Translations under genes and position numbers: made by a program
The notes under the pieces: generated by a model
What the model was told of the DNA's origin: nothing
Databases searched by the model: none
Seen by the model: only the letters and a program-made list of their open reading frames with translations
Assembly: GCA_016710325.1 (NCBI GenBank)
Contig: JADJXK010000002.1
Span: forward strand, 3,348,001-3,412,000
From: Candidatus Leptofilum proximum
GTDB taxonomy: Bacteria; Chloroflexota; Anaerolineae; Promineifilales; Promineifilaceae
DNA: 64,000 bases
Direction: 5' to 3'
Shown: in pieces, positions 45,390 to 54,302 of the stretch
Layout: the number at the start of each line of letters is the position of its first letter
Position numbering within the stretch: the first letter of the stretch is position 1

Positions 45390-47078
45390 TTATTTACTTG
45401 TTCCAACAGGTTGCGGTGTGCGGTGGCGATGTTCCTGCCGCCCCATACGCCACCAGGCTGGCACGGTTTGCTTCAGAATTCTGAGGTCAACGCGCCAGGT
45501 GTGGGTGGCAATGTAATAGGTGTCCGCCACCAGTATACCTTCAATGCCGCCCAAAGCTTGAGTCTGTACAAACCATAAGCCTGTAACACCAGCCTTTCGT
45601 TCAAACCGTTTTTGGTGCCATTCTTCCTGAATAAAGCTAATTTCTGCTTCTGTCAGGGGTTTCACACCTACCAGGGCTAATTCCCCAGAGACAACGTTCC
45701 AAAGCTGAGGCAGCCGGTGGAAATTCCACCGCTCCAGCCAACGGCCGTATCCGGTTAACGCTCCCTGTTTGTTCCGGGTAACAAATTCCCACAGAAGAAG
45801 CGGCCTCGGTGTAAATGAGCTGTTGCGCCACGAAGATTGTATATCCGAATGATAGTAGGTGGTTCTGCTTAAAACTTTCCGCTGAGTGATCAATGACAGC
45901 AGCCCGATGAGCACCATCAACCAGCTTACGCTCAGCAGCAGGATAAGTGCGGTAAACTTTTCTAACAACTGGAATAACCCCGTGTCAGAAACGGTTTGGA
46001 AGGCGCGGCCCACCAAAAACTGGTCGGTGATTTGCACCGCCTGGCCGGTGGCAATGTCCACCACCTGGCCTTTGTTGACCAGCCGGTTTTCCAGATTGAC
46101 CAGCTGGCCCACGTAGGTGCCGTTGAAGACGGCCGTATTCAAAATCGTCGCCTCTTCGTCAATGATGACATTGTTGCCGATAACGGCCGTTGGTCCCAAC
46201 TGCACGCCCGCGCCCACGTAACAATTATCACCCACCACCACCGGCGGTTGAAGGCGGACATTGGGGTGAATCACCGTGTTGCGGCCAATCCAGATGCCCT
46301 CGGCCACGCGGCGGCTGCGCTGCCAGTATGGCTGCAAGGCAGGCTGCCCGTCAGGTACTGCTTGTTGAGTTCCGTTGCTGTTCCCATTGGTTAACAACAA
46401 CTTCTGAAAATCCTGATAGGCGCTGAACGAGCCCAGCGCATTCCAATAGTCGTGACTCTCGCAGGCGCACACGGCAAGGCCTTTGTCCAGCAGCAGCGGA
46501 ATGAGCTGGCTGTGAATGTCTATATGCTTCCCGGCTAGGATATGCTGGATGCATTCAGGGCTGAGGAGGTATAAGCCGGTGTCGTAATAGGAACGGCCGC
46601 TTCCCCCAGCCATCCCGCCAGGACACACCCGCCCCGCCGGGTCCACCATCAGCTGGCCGCTCTCGGCTGACCCTTCGGAGCTAACCAGCACGGTGAGGCA
46701 CGCGCCGTGCGCCCGGTGAAACGCCACCAGCTTCTCTACATCAAAGTCAATCACCGTGTCGCCGGGCACCACCAGAAGCAGATCGTTACCCAGCACAGAA
46801 GCCGCCTGCCGGACGGCACCGCCGTTGCCTAAAGCCTTCCTTTGCAGCAAATAGTCCAGCTTGACGCCCCAGCGCTCTCCTTTGCCCAGGTAAGACTCAA
46901 TGTGCCCGGCCTGGTTGTGCAGCGCCACCCAAATGTGCTTTTGATTTTGCCTGGCCAGCAGTTCCAGAGGGTAAAGCAGCAGCGGCCGATTGGCCACCGG
47001 CAGCAGGGGCGCAGGCACCATGTTTGTAACTGGCTGCAGTTTGTCGGATTCGCCTGTGGCTAACAGTAAGATTTGCAC
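45390..47078 (-). CDS. Tri-domain fusion: nucleotidyltransferase-like, hexapeptide, phosphoglycosyl-transferase-like (both ends degenerate)
   Basis: This 562-aa protein has three parts. Residues 1-230 follow an NDP-sugar nucleotidyltransferase fold, but the P-loop reads LATGESDKL instead of GxGTRL and PKP is PAP (Ala23). Residues 255-330 form hexapeptide turns (IGRNTVIHPNV ... VIIDEEATIL). After a helix at 375-397, residues 420-545 match a polyprenyl-phosphate sugar transferase, yet the DELP catalytic motif is HRLP (454-457) and KFRSM is EFVTR. A scaffold or regulatory role seems likelier than catalysis. It starts at GTG 47078 with GAGGAA 9 bases upstream. Confidence 0.78.
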   Translation of the reverse strand: MQILLLATGESDKLQPVTNMVPAPLLPVANRPLLLYPLELLARQNQKHIWVALHNQAGHIESYLGKGERWGVKLDYLLQRKALGNGGAVRQAASVLGNDLLLVVPGDTVIDFDVEKLVAFHRAHGACLTVLVSSEGSAESGQLMVDPAGRVCPGGMAGGSGRSYYDTGLYLLSPECIQHILAGKHIDIHSQLIPLLLDKGLAVCACESHDYWNALGSFSAYQDFQKLLLTNGNSNGTQQAVPDGQPALQPYWQRSRRVAEGIWIGRNTVIHPNVRLQPPVVVGDNCYVGAGVQLGPTAVIGNNVIIDEEATILNTAVFNGTYVGQLVNLENRLVNKGQVVDIATGQAVQITDQFLVGRAFQTVSDTGLFQLLEKFTALILLLSVSWLMVLIGLLSLITQRKVLSRTTYYHSDIQSSWRNSSFTPRPLLLWEFVTRNKQGALTGYGRWLERWNFHRLPQLWNVVSGELALVGVKPLTEAEISFIQEEWHQKRFERKAGVTGLWFVQTQALGGIEGILVADTYYIATHTWRVDLRILKQTVPAWWRMGRQEHRHRTPQPVGTSK

Positions 47079-47165
47079 TGCTGTCGTTTCCTCTTTTTCG
47101 CCACTCCCGGAGTCGTGGATTTTCTAACAGGTGTTTCTGAAGAAAATAGGGATTTCTTCAGGATC

Positions 47166-48668
47166 TTAAACCGATTCTAGCTGCCCCATCGCCGAGGCAA
47201 TATCTTTGTACAGCGAGAGGACTTTGTCAAACCGGACCAGCTGAATAACCCGGTTCACGTCCTCGGAGCAGTTGGCCAGGCGCACCTTGCCATTTTGCTC
47301 TTCGGCCAGCCGCTGGATTTTTACCAGGGCGGCCAGCCCCGCGCTGGCCAGGAACACCGTCGCGGCAAAGTCCAGGATCAGGAATGGGTTTTGCCGCAGG
47401 TGTGCCTCACATTGTTCAATCAAGGCGTTCGCGGTGTTGGCATCCAGCCGCCGTGCCACCTTGGCCACGGTCCACTGCGTGGTGCTTTTCTCTGCGGGCG
47501 CACTCGCTGCCTGATGTTGTGGCGCCGGTTCAGCATTCGTAACACGTTCCTCGCGCAGCATGGCAAAGGCCGCCTCAACCGAGGGAACCAACACAAAAAA
47601 TGAGGCCAGCTTGAGCACCTCCAGGGTCCTTTTGATGTTTTCCGGCACGTGGGCCAGCAGCACCTCGCCCTGTTTGCTTCGCGCATCTTTGGTGAGGGCG
47701 ACAAGGGAACCAACGGCCGTACTGTCCAAAAAGGTCACATTTTCCATGTTAATGATAACCGACGAGACTTCCGCCAGGGCCTCCTGGCCGGTGCGGTAAA
47801 AATCTTGGTGATTTTGAATGGTGATTTGACCCTGGAGATCGATGACGGCCGTTTCATGGTCCACAATCATAAAATTAGACTTCGGCAAAATCATCTCCGG
47901 CTGGTTCCCACTGCGCATTACCCACCACTGCCGGATGAAGAAATAACCAAAGCTGAATAAATCTAACACATACCGGCGCCACAATCTGCGCGGCTCCTGC
48001 GCCAGCCGGAACAGCCATTCCAGGCCGCTCTTTTGCATCCACTGCGGTGCCCGCGCCCGATGACCGGCAATAAAGTCCAGCGTAGCACCCACGCCAATCA
48101 TCACCGGCACATTCACCTGGTGACGATACATGCCAATCCACTTTTCTTGCTTCGGATTGCCAAAAGCCACCAGCAAAATATCAGGGTTGGCCTGTCGGAT
48201 ATCTTGCACCACCTGAGCATTCATCTCCAAAACGGAACTGTAGGGCGGCGAATTCACCCCGGCAATAACCAGGTTGGGGAACTTCTCTTGCAACACGTCG
48301 GCCGCTTGTTGGGCAATGCCGGGTGCCGCGCCCAGTAAATAGAGTGAATACCCCTTTTGCGCCGCCCGTTCGGCCAGCATGGGAACAATGTCTGAACCAG
48401 CCACCCTTTCTTCCATTGGCAGGCCCAAGAGCCGTGATCCCCACACCAGCGGCATGCCATCGGGCATCAATAATTCCGAATCCTGTAGCAAAAAGCGCAG
48501 TTCAGGGTCAGACATCGCTTTAACAATAAAATCGGCATTCACCGTGGCAACTTGATGATTTTTGCCCGTTGCCCGGCCGATTTCCACAAACTCTTCCAGA
48601 CGATCCAACGTTTCTTCCACATTCAGATCGTCAATGGGGATGCCTGAAATGACGATTAATTTTCGCAT
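47166..48668 (-). CDS. WecG/TagA-family glycosyltransferase (GT26) fused to two STAS domains
   Basis: This 500-aa protein begins with a full GT26 domain (1-250): Thr42 in ATVNADF, Asp70 in MPDGMPLVW, and 'VGVGATLDFIAGHRARAPQW'. GT26 enzymes add the second sugar (ManNAc-like) to a lipid-linked precursor. Then come two STAS domains: about 265-370 with Ser316 in FLDSTAVGS, and about 400-495 with FLASAGLAA (Ser452, no preceding Asp). The C-terminal helical region of GT26 is present, so the STAS parts are additions, not replacements. This directly ties partner switching to glycan assembly. Confidence 0.86.
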   Translation of the reverse strand: MRKLIVISGIPIDDLNVEETLDRLEEFVEIGRATGKNHQVATVNADFIVKAMSDPELRFLLQDSELLMPDGMPLVWGSRLLGLPMEERVAGSDIVPMLAERAAQKGYSLYLLGAAPGIAQQAADVLQEKFPNLVIAGVNSPPYSSVLEMNAQVVQDIRQANPDILLVAFGNPKQEKWIGMYRHQVNVPVMIGVGATLDFIAGHRARAPQWMQKSGLEWLFRLAQEPRRLWRRYVLDLFSFGYFFIRQWWVMRSGNQPEMILPKSNFMIVDHETAVIDLQGQITIQNHQDFYRTGQEALAEVSSVIINMENVTFLDSTAVGSLVALTKDARSKQGEVLLAHVPENIKRTLEVLKLASFFVLVPSVEAAFAMLREERVTNAEPAPQHQAASAPAEKSTTQWTVAKVARRLDANTANALIEQCEAHLRQNPFLILDFAATVFLASAGLAALVKIQRLAEEQNGKVRLANCSEDVNRVIQLVRFDKVLSLYKDIASAMGQLESV

Positions 48669-48675
48669 GTGATTG

Positions 48676-49497
48676 TTAGTAGGCTCCCTTGCCCGTAATG
48701 ACGGCGGGTATTGTCTTTAACAGGATTTCCACGTCTTTCCACAAACTCTGCTCCTGAATGTACTGCAAGTCGAGCTCGATCCAACGTTTGAACTCCAGAT
48801 CGCTTCGCCCGGAGACTTGTTGTAAGCCGGTAATGCCTGGAACCGCATCCAGCCGCTGCAGGTAGTCAAACTGATAATAAGCCACTTCTTCTGGCACGGC
48901 CGGGCGTGGACCAACCAGGCTCATTTCACCTTTCAAGACATTGATTAACTGTGGCAGCTCATCAATGCTCAGCTTGCGAATGATCCGCCCTACACGTGTA
49001 ATGCGCGGATCGTTGCGCATTTTGAACACAATTTCGTCCGCTTCATTCTTTTCCATTAGCTCTTTTTTGCGAGCATCGGCATCTGTGTACATCGACCGGA
49101 ATTTGTAGCAGTAAAACGGCTTGCCCCAACGGCCGACGCGTACCTGCTTGTAAAAAACGGGTCCTGAAGAGTCTAACTTGATGGCGAGTATAATGGGCAA
49201 GGCCACCAGCAGCGCAAACGGCATAAACAGCAGAACGATTGTCACATCAAACAGATACTTGATCCGTTCAACAAGCTTATACCGGATGACCCGGCTAATC
49301 ATGCGCAGACGCATGCGCCGAATGGACAGAGATGACCGGTAAGTACGGTTGAGGAAAATCTCCGCCATACGAGCGGCTTTTCTTTCTTCCGCAGATGAGT
49401 CGGCTGTGTTAGGGTTGTTTAGGTTGTCCACAGAAACTCCACTTCGCTCGGCAGAGGTTTTGTAGGGCGTTTTCATTGAGACCTGATTATCGAGCAT
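48676..49497 (-). CDS. Polyprenyl-phosphate sugar phosphotransferase (PGT/WbaP-C-terminal type)
   Basis: This protein is about 273 aa and has a re-entrant/TM helix ('IKYLFDVTIVLLFMPFALLVALPI'), KFRSM, 'RITRVGRIIRKLSIDELPQL' with catalytic Asp179/Glu180, 'GEMSLVGPRP' and the 'PGITGLQQVSGR' motif. It transfers a sugar-1-phosphate from UDP-sugar to undecaprenyl phosphate, starting the repeat unit. ATG 49497 has GAGGG about 8 bases upstream; the longer in-frame start overlaps the upstream gene. It is intact, unlike the homologous domain in the fusion protein at 45390. Confidence 0.88.
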   Translation of the reverse strand: MLDNQVSMKTPYKTSAERSGVSVDNLNNPNTADSSAEERKAARMAEIFLNRTYRSSLSIRRMRLRMISRVIRYKLVERIKYLFDVTIVLLFMPFALLVALPIILAIKLDSSGPVFYKQVRVGRWGKPFYCYKFRSMYTDADARKKELMEKNEADEIVFKMRNDPRITRVGRIIRKLSIDELPQLINVLKGEMSLVGPRPAVPEEVAYYQFDYLQRLDAVPGITGLQQVSGRSDLEFKRWIELDLQYIQEQSLWKDVEILLKTIPAVITGKGAY

Positions 49498-49501
49498 AAA
49501 A

Positions 49502-50764
49502 CTAACCCTCGTTCCGCGTGGTTCGTACCCACTTTTGTTGCTCAAACCCAAACAAGATACGTACGTAATGCCATATCTTCCACAGGATGTACCCAGGCGC
49601 ATAGATAAAAACACGGTAAACGGACCGTGGTGCATTGACCATCTTTAGACCTGCCAGAAGATAAAACACCTGACCTAACAAGGCACCGACGCTTAAAACA
49701 AGGCTGATCTTGCTCGGGCTGAAGGTTCTTATGGAGGAAGCCTGATTTCCTATCCCCTGAGATTCCACCAACCACCAGATCAAACTACCAAACAGTGAAA
49801 TAATCGAAAGGCCGGCCAAAACTGAAAACGGCGGAATTAAGTGCTCCATAATGGCATCCCACAAAACAAATGCCTTTTGGGGATGGCGTAACTGGCGTGT
49901 GGATGCTTTGAACAGCTGGGGTACATATTTTTTTGCCATTTCCAGGCGGCCTTGCTCCCACCGTACATTTTGTGATCGGGCATCTGTCAATTTATCTGGC
50001 ATTTCTGCCTGAATTTCGGCATCGGGGGCAAAAGTGACCCGCTCACCGGACAGAAGTAAGGCCATGTGCAGCTCAATGTCTTCGGTAACAGACGCGGACC
50101 AGGCATGCTCTTTCATCACATCGGCGGCAAATACCATGCCGTTCCCCTTTAGCCCTGCCGAGCCTCCCAAGATCATGCGTCCTTGCGGCCGCAGGTAGTG
50201 CAGCACGGCCAGGGCCGCATAGCGTAAACCGGCGCTAAAAGAACTTTCCGGATTCTGTACGGCGTAATAAGCCTGGATCACGCGCTCGCCGTTGTTCAGG
50301 CGGGCATTCATCACTGCCAGGAAGTTCGACGATACGATGGTGTCGGCATCCAGAATGACAATGGCATCGTGCGCGACATCTTTTTGCCACAGGTTCTCCA
50401 ACAGCCATTGCAAAGCGTAGCCTTTGCCTTTTTGCTCGGTGTTCCACCGCTCATGCACAATGGCATCGTTTTGCCGGGCCAATTCGGCCGTTTTATCGGT
50501 GCAGTTATCGGCAATCACGTGAACGCTGTAGTGGGACTGGGGATATTCCAGAGCGTGAAGGTTCACCAGCAAACGGGGCAGGAGTTTTTCCTCGTTATGG
50601 GCGGGGATCAGGACCAAAAACTGATTTAGCTTTTTGCTTGCCCGAGGAATAGGCGTGTGCTTTGGGGCACGCCAGGCAGCCAAGGTCAGCAGCAGCAGGT
50701 ATGAAACAAGGAGTGTAATGGTGGATTGCAGCATTAGCAGTCCACCTTGCAGTAATGAGTTCAT
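49502..50764 (-). CDS. Membrane-anchored family 2 glycosyltransferase (polymerising type)
   Basis: This 420-aa protein has a first helix (13-31), a cytoplasmic GT-A domain with 'FLVLIPAHNEEKLLPRL', 'IVILDADTIVSSNFL' (DAD metal site) and 'ASVTEDIELHMALLL' (ED), and 'NVRWEQGRLEM', matching the RxxQW-like signature of processive GT2 (cellulose/hyaluronan-synthase-like). Two or three C-terminal helices follow. It is the first gene of the operon that runs to 41197. Confidence 0.83.
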   Translation of the reverse strand: MNSLLQGGLLMLQSTITLLVSYLLLLTLAAWRAPKHTPIPRASKKLNQFLVLIPAHNEEKLLPRLLVNLHALEYPQSHYSVHVIADNCTDKTAELARQNDAIVHERWNTEQKGKGYALQWLLENLWQKDVAHDAIVILDADTIVSSNFLAVMNARLNNGERVIQAYYAVQNPESSFSAGLRYAALAVLHYLRPQGRMILGGSAGLKGNGMVFAADVMKEHAWSASVTEDIELHMALLLSGERVTFAPDAEIQAEMPDKLTDARSQNVRWEQGRLEMAKKYVPQLFKASTRQLRHPQKAFVLWDAIMEHLIPPFSVLAGLSIISLFGSLIWWLVESQGIGNQASSIRTFSPSKISLVLSVGALLGQVFYLLAGLKMVNAPRSVYRVFIYAPGYILWKIWHYVRILFGFEQQKWVRTTRNEG

Positions 50765-51424
50765 TTGTTATATGCCATCCCAAAAATATAGATAACAACC
50801 AGCTTCACCTTTGTGCTTGATGAAGAAGAATGGAAAGAAAAATATTTGACCGGGCTGTTGTCCTTTTTCCCAGGCTGCGCCGTATCTTGAGATAATTTTA
50901 AGAAGTGACGCGACTGGCAAAGTGTGCTGATTGTTTAGGGGGGATCTCACCCGTTTGCAGTGTGATGATCCCTGGGATTTTGGGGGAAATGGCTTTATTG
51001 GCGTGCTTCATGCTTTGGTTAAGGAAATTTAACGGTAATTCTTGATAGACAGTTCATGCAAAAGCGGGAAAGTTTTTTATACAGAAATTCCGCTTTACCT
51101 TCTGACCAAAAATCACTCAATTTCTGGTCACTTTAGAAGTTGATGCCAAAAGCCAACCCCTGTCTTCCTGTACCATACAAAAAGCACTATAAGATGATTC
51201 TTATGAAGCACATTATTGTGGACTAAGCCTTACAACAGTTATTACGGCTGACCGGCCAATCCTCGTCTTAATAATTTTGTAACACAGGCACTGTCAGGCG
51301 GGGTAAAGAAGAATCTTTGCCAGGTGTGCTCACAACTATTTGTTTTTGACGCCAGATTGGAAACCAAGTCACAAATTGTTTTGGATCAACTCTCCCCGTG
51401 TTCCAAAACAAGTTCCTATTTAAA
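50765..51424. other. Long intergenic region upstream of the glycan/partner-switch operon
   Basis: About 660 bases without a supported gene; short open frames here look random. As the gene at 50764 is the first of a long minus-strand run, its promoter and any regulatory site should lie here. A small palindrome (ATAAG ATGATT CTTAT) at about 51190-51205 is the only symmetrical element noticed. No sigma-specific promoter could be assigned by eye. Confidence 0.4.
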
Positions 51425-52531
51425 CTATATCCAGGGCAGCCTCAGCTCCTTAGCCCGCTTGGTGTACTTCAAAATGCCTTGACGGCCGATTTCATACATA
51501 TCTTCTTCGGCCACCAGCGCCTTAAACCAGGTATTGATCTCCGCCAGCGCTTCCTTCCAGGTAAAAACCGGCCGCCAGCCGAGACGGCCGTTTGCCTTTT
51601 CCCAACTCAGCCGCAGATAGTTGGTCTCCGCTTTGCTGTAATCGGGGTCGGTGTGGATCCATTCACCGCTGCCCCACAGGGAAACAAGCTCCTCAACAAT
51701 CTCCTGGGCCGAAATACCTTTGATTTCCAACGGGCCAAAGTTCCACGCTTCGGCGAAGGATGGCCCTTCTTGCAGCAGCAGGTACCCCAGCCACAAATAG
51801 CCGCTCAGCGGTTCCAGAACGAGTTGCCACGGACGAACGCTCAGCGGGTTGCGAATTTCAATCGGTTTGCCCGCCATGAGCGCCTTCATGCTGTCTGGCA
51901 CCAGGCGGAAGTCGGCAAAGTCGCCGCCGCCAATCACGTTGCCCGCCCGCGTAGAGGCAATGGCCACGCCGTGGCTGGCGTAGTTTTCCGGAGCAAAGTA
52001 GGTGGCCCGGTAAGAGGCAATCGCCAGTTCGGCCATTGCTTTGCTGGCGCTGTACGGGTCCAGCCCGCCCAGCCGGTCCGTTTCCCGGTAGCCCCACAGC
52101 CACTCTTCATTGTAATACACTTTGTCGGTGGTAATGCTCACCAGGGCCTGGACGCTGTTCGTTTGGCGAATGGCTTCCAGCATGTTCACCGTGCCAAAAG
52201 CGTTGGTTTCCATCGTCAGATGAGGCATCGTGAAGGCGTTGAGCACAACGGGTTGGGCTGCCAGGTGGAAAACGATGGATGGTTTGTGCATTTCCAGCAC
52301 ACCTTTCAACCGGTCGTAGTCGCGAATATCACCGCGAATATCGGTGATGTGCTGGCTCATGTTGCTGAGAATAAAGTTGCTGGGTTCGGTGGGAGGCTCT
52401 TCCAGGGCATAACCAACGACGTTGGCGCCCAGTTCCTTAAGCCACAGGGCCAGCCAGGAACCTTTGAAGCCCGTGTGACCGGTGACAAGCACGGTACGGC
52501 CGTCGTAAATGCCTCTAAACTGTGATTTCAT
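51425..52531 (-). CDS. rfbG: CDP-glucose 4,6-dehydratase
   Basis: This 368-aa extended SDR has the family-typical GHTGFKGSWLALWL near residue 18, HLAAQPVV, and 'SITTDKVYYNEEWLWGYRETDRLGGLDPYSASKAMAELA' with Thr-Asp-Lys and the Tyr-x-x-x-Lys pair. It converts CDP-glucose to CDP-4-keto-6-deoxyglucose. GAGGA lies about 9 bases before ATG. The IS110 element directly upstream separates it from any former promoter or co-transcribed gene. The matching cytidylyltransferase is at 29923. Confidence 0.9.
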   Translation of the reverse strand: MKSQFRGIYDGRTVLVTGHTGFKGSWLALWLKELGANVVGYALEEPPTEPSNFILSNMSQHITDIRGDIRDYDRLKGVLEMHKPSIVFHLAAQPVVLNAFTMPHLTMETNAFGTVNMLEAIRQTNSVQALVSITTDKVYYNEEWLWGYRETDRLGGLDPYSASKAMAELAIASYRATYFAPENYASHGVAIASTRAGNVIGGGDFADFRLVPDSMKALMAGKPIEIRNPLSVRPWQLVLEPLSGYLWLGYLLLQEGPSFAEAWNFGPLEIKGISAQEIVEELVSLWGSGEWIHTDPDYSKAETNYLRLSWEKANGRLGWRPVFTWKEALAEINTWFKALVAEEDMYEIGRQGILKYTKRAKELRLPWI

Positions 52532-52585
52532 AACTTAACTTCCTCGTATGATATGAAGTAACGGGATTACCCCGTTGACAATAAA

Positions 52586-52817
52586 TTGAATCCCTGAGAT
52601 GCTGACCTAAACAGCCAAGAGGAAATGCGCTTATTCCTTGTTGCCTTCCGCAGAAGGACTTCTTCCAAAGTATGCATCCCTCAGCCTGTTGGGAACTTCT
52701 AACCCGTATTCTGTTCACCCCAGCCAGGTTTCGGACAGCAGAACGATGGGCATTCATCTGGCTGGTCAAGTTCTCATACCACGAGGCTGCTGACCTCAAC
52801 AGGACTCAGGGAATCAA
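52586..52817 (+). ncRNA. Candidate IS110 bridge RNA region in the left end (tentative)
   Basis: IS110 elements are known to encode a structured guide (bridge) RNA in the non-coding left end. Here about 250 non-coding bases precede the transposase. They are bounded by a 13-bp inverted repeat with one mismatch (TTGAATCCCTGAG at 52586-52598; CTCAGGGAATCAA at 52805-52817) that could close a long stem. Inside it, a 14-base direct repeat with one difference occurs at 52601-52614 and 52789-52802. The exact RNA ends and guide loops cannot be placed by eye. Confidence 0.4.
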
Positions 52818-52853
52818 TCCTCTTTGGCGCAACAACCCCCATCGGAGGTGTTT

Positions 52854-54107
52854 ATGTTCACAACAAGCGATTTACTCGTCGGGGTGGATATCCACCGCCG
52901 CAATAATGTGGTGCAGGTCATGAATGGCGTTGGCGATAGCCTGGCCAAACCGCAACATGTGGCCAACAATCGCCCCGGCACAGCCGCTCTCATTCAGCAG
53001 TTAGCTGACCTGGCGCAGGCAGGAGGCTTTGCCCATATCCACATCGCCGCTGAAGCCACCGGTAACTACTGGTTGCCCTTCTTCTGTGAACTAGAACAGT
53101 CGCCAGAGTTGGCTGCCTGGCCCGTCTCCCTCTATCCGTTCAACCCCAAGGTGATTCACAAATTCCGTCACTGCCTGGGCGATTGGGACAAGACCGATAC
53201 CCTCGATGCCCTGGTCATTGCCGAGCGATTGCGTTTGGGCCGCCAGTTGCCGTATCCTTTTCAGATGGAAGAGCGCTACCTGCCGCTGCGCACGCTAACT
53301 CGTTATCGCTACCACCTGGTGGGCGAAGTGGTGCGCGTCAAGTCCTACGCACTGTCGCTGGTTTACCTTCAGGCCAGCGACTACACGGTTGACCGGGCTT
53401 TCAGCGACGTCTTTGGCAAGACCAGCCAAGCGGTTCTCAAGGAGTTCCCTTCTCTGGAAGCGGTGGCGGCCATGCCCTTTGACGACCTGGTTGAGTGGCT
53501 GGATGTGAAGGGTAAACGGCGCTTTGCTGACCCGCAGGACAATGCCCGCCGGTTACATCGCATTGCTCAGGACTCCTACCACCTACCGGAGCCGTGGTTG
53601 GCGGCCGTCAACACGGCGCTCAGCCTGAGCCTGCGTCACCTGACGGTATTAGAGCAACTGCTGACCCGTCTCGATTCAGCCATTGCCGACCTGATGACGC
53701 AGATTCCCAATTCGTTGACCACCATTCCCGGCATTGGCCCTGTTTTCGCCGCTGGCATCATCGCTGAAATTGGCGACCTGGCTCGTTTTGACTATCGTCA
53801 TGAAAAGGTCGCCAGTTTTGCCGGTCTCAAGTGGTCTAAGCATCAGTCGGCCGACTTTACGGCGGAAGAAACACATCTCAAACGCACCGGGTCGGCTTAC
53901 CTACGTTACTATCTTTGTGAAGCGGCTCAGTTGGTCAGAATGCACGATGCTGAGTACGGCGCTTTCTACCAGAAGAAGCATGACGAAGTCCGTCATCATC
54001 AACATAAGCGAGCCATTGTCCTGACCGCTCGCAAGCTCGTTCGGTTAGTTGTGCGGCTGCTGACGACCCATGAACCGTTCCGGGCCAGGCAGGTGCCTAC
54101 TGGTTAG
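52854..54107 (+). CDS. IS110-family transposase
   Basis: This protein is about 417 aa. The N-terminal RuvC-like DEDD domain shows Asp12 (GVDIHRR), Glu in AAEATGNYW and the Asp pair in DKTDTLDAL. The C-terminal transposase-20 domain has 'TIPGIGPVFAAGIIAEIGD' (helix-hairpin-helix) and the Ser in 'RTGSAYLRYYL', the proposed recombinase nucleophile. ATG 52854 follows a strong GGAGGTG; an upstream ATG at 52824 lacks one. The frame appears intact. Confidence 0.93.
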   Translation: MFTTSDLLVGVDIHRRNNVVQVMNGVGDSLAKPQHVANNRPGTAALIQQLADLAQAGGFAHIHIAAEATGNYWLPFFCELEQSPELAAWPVSLYPFNPKVIHKFRHCLGDWDKTDTLDALVIAERLRLGRQLPYPFQMEERYLPLRTLTRYRYHLVGEVVRVKSYALSLVYLQASDYTVDRAFSDVFGKTSQAVLKEFPSLEAVAAMPFDDLVEWLDVKGKRRFADPQDNARRLHRIAQDSYHLPEPWLAAVNTALSLSLRHLTVLEQLLTRLDSAIADLMTQIPNSLTTIPGIGPVFAAGIIAEIGDLARFDYRHEKVASFAGLKWSKHQSADFTAEETHLKRTGSAYLRYYLCEAAQLVRMHDAEYGAFYQKKHDEVRHHQHKRAIVLTARKLVRLVVRLLTTHEPFRARQVPTG

Positions 54108-54302
54108 TGCGACAATAGCCAGCCTTTGCTGGTGAGCAGCTATATGACCTGCTATTCGATTGAAAAAGTTCAGAATGGCAGGTTTGCGGTAGCTTGCCTG
54201 CTTTTCGGCGAATTTGGGCTTGTTTTGCTCCTTGACATTTCACCGTATTACTTATCTAATTGCTACACAATCGTTCGGTGCTCCCACCAACCAACACAAA
54301 AA

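Larger units (their letters stand above)
52561..54302 (+). mobile_element. IS110-family insertion element (ends not resolved)
   Basis: The element comprises a long non-coding left end, one transposase gene and a short right end, as usual for IS110. IS110 elements lack terminal inverted repeats and do not duplicate the target, so the boundaries here are approximate: the left end lies between 52532 and about 52600, the right end between 54108 and 54302. It sits between rfbG and the L-2-hydroxyglutarate oxidase gene. Confidence 0.55.

Noticed and set aside
51398..52525. 375-aa plus-strand ORF
   Set aside because: Antisense to rfbG; no family features, and rfbG is strongly supported.
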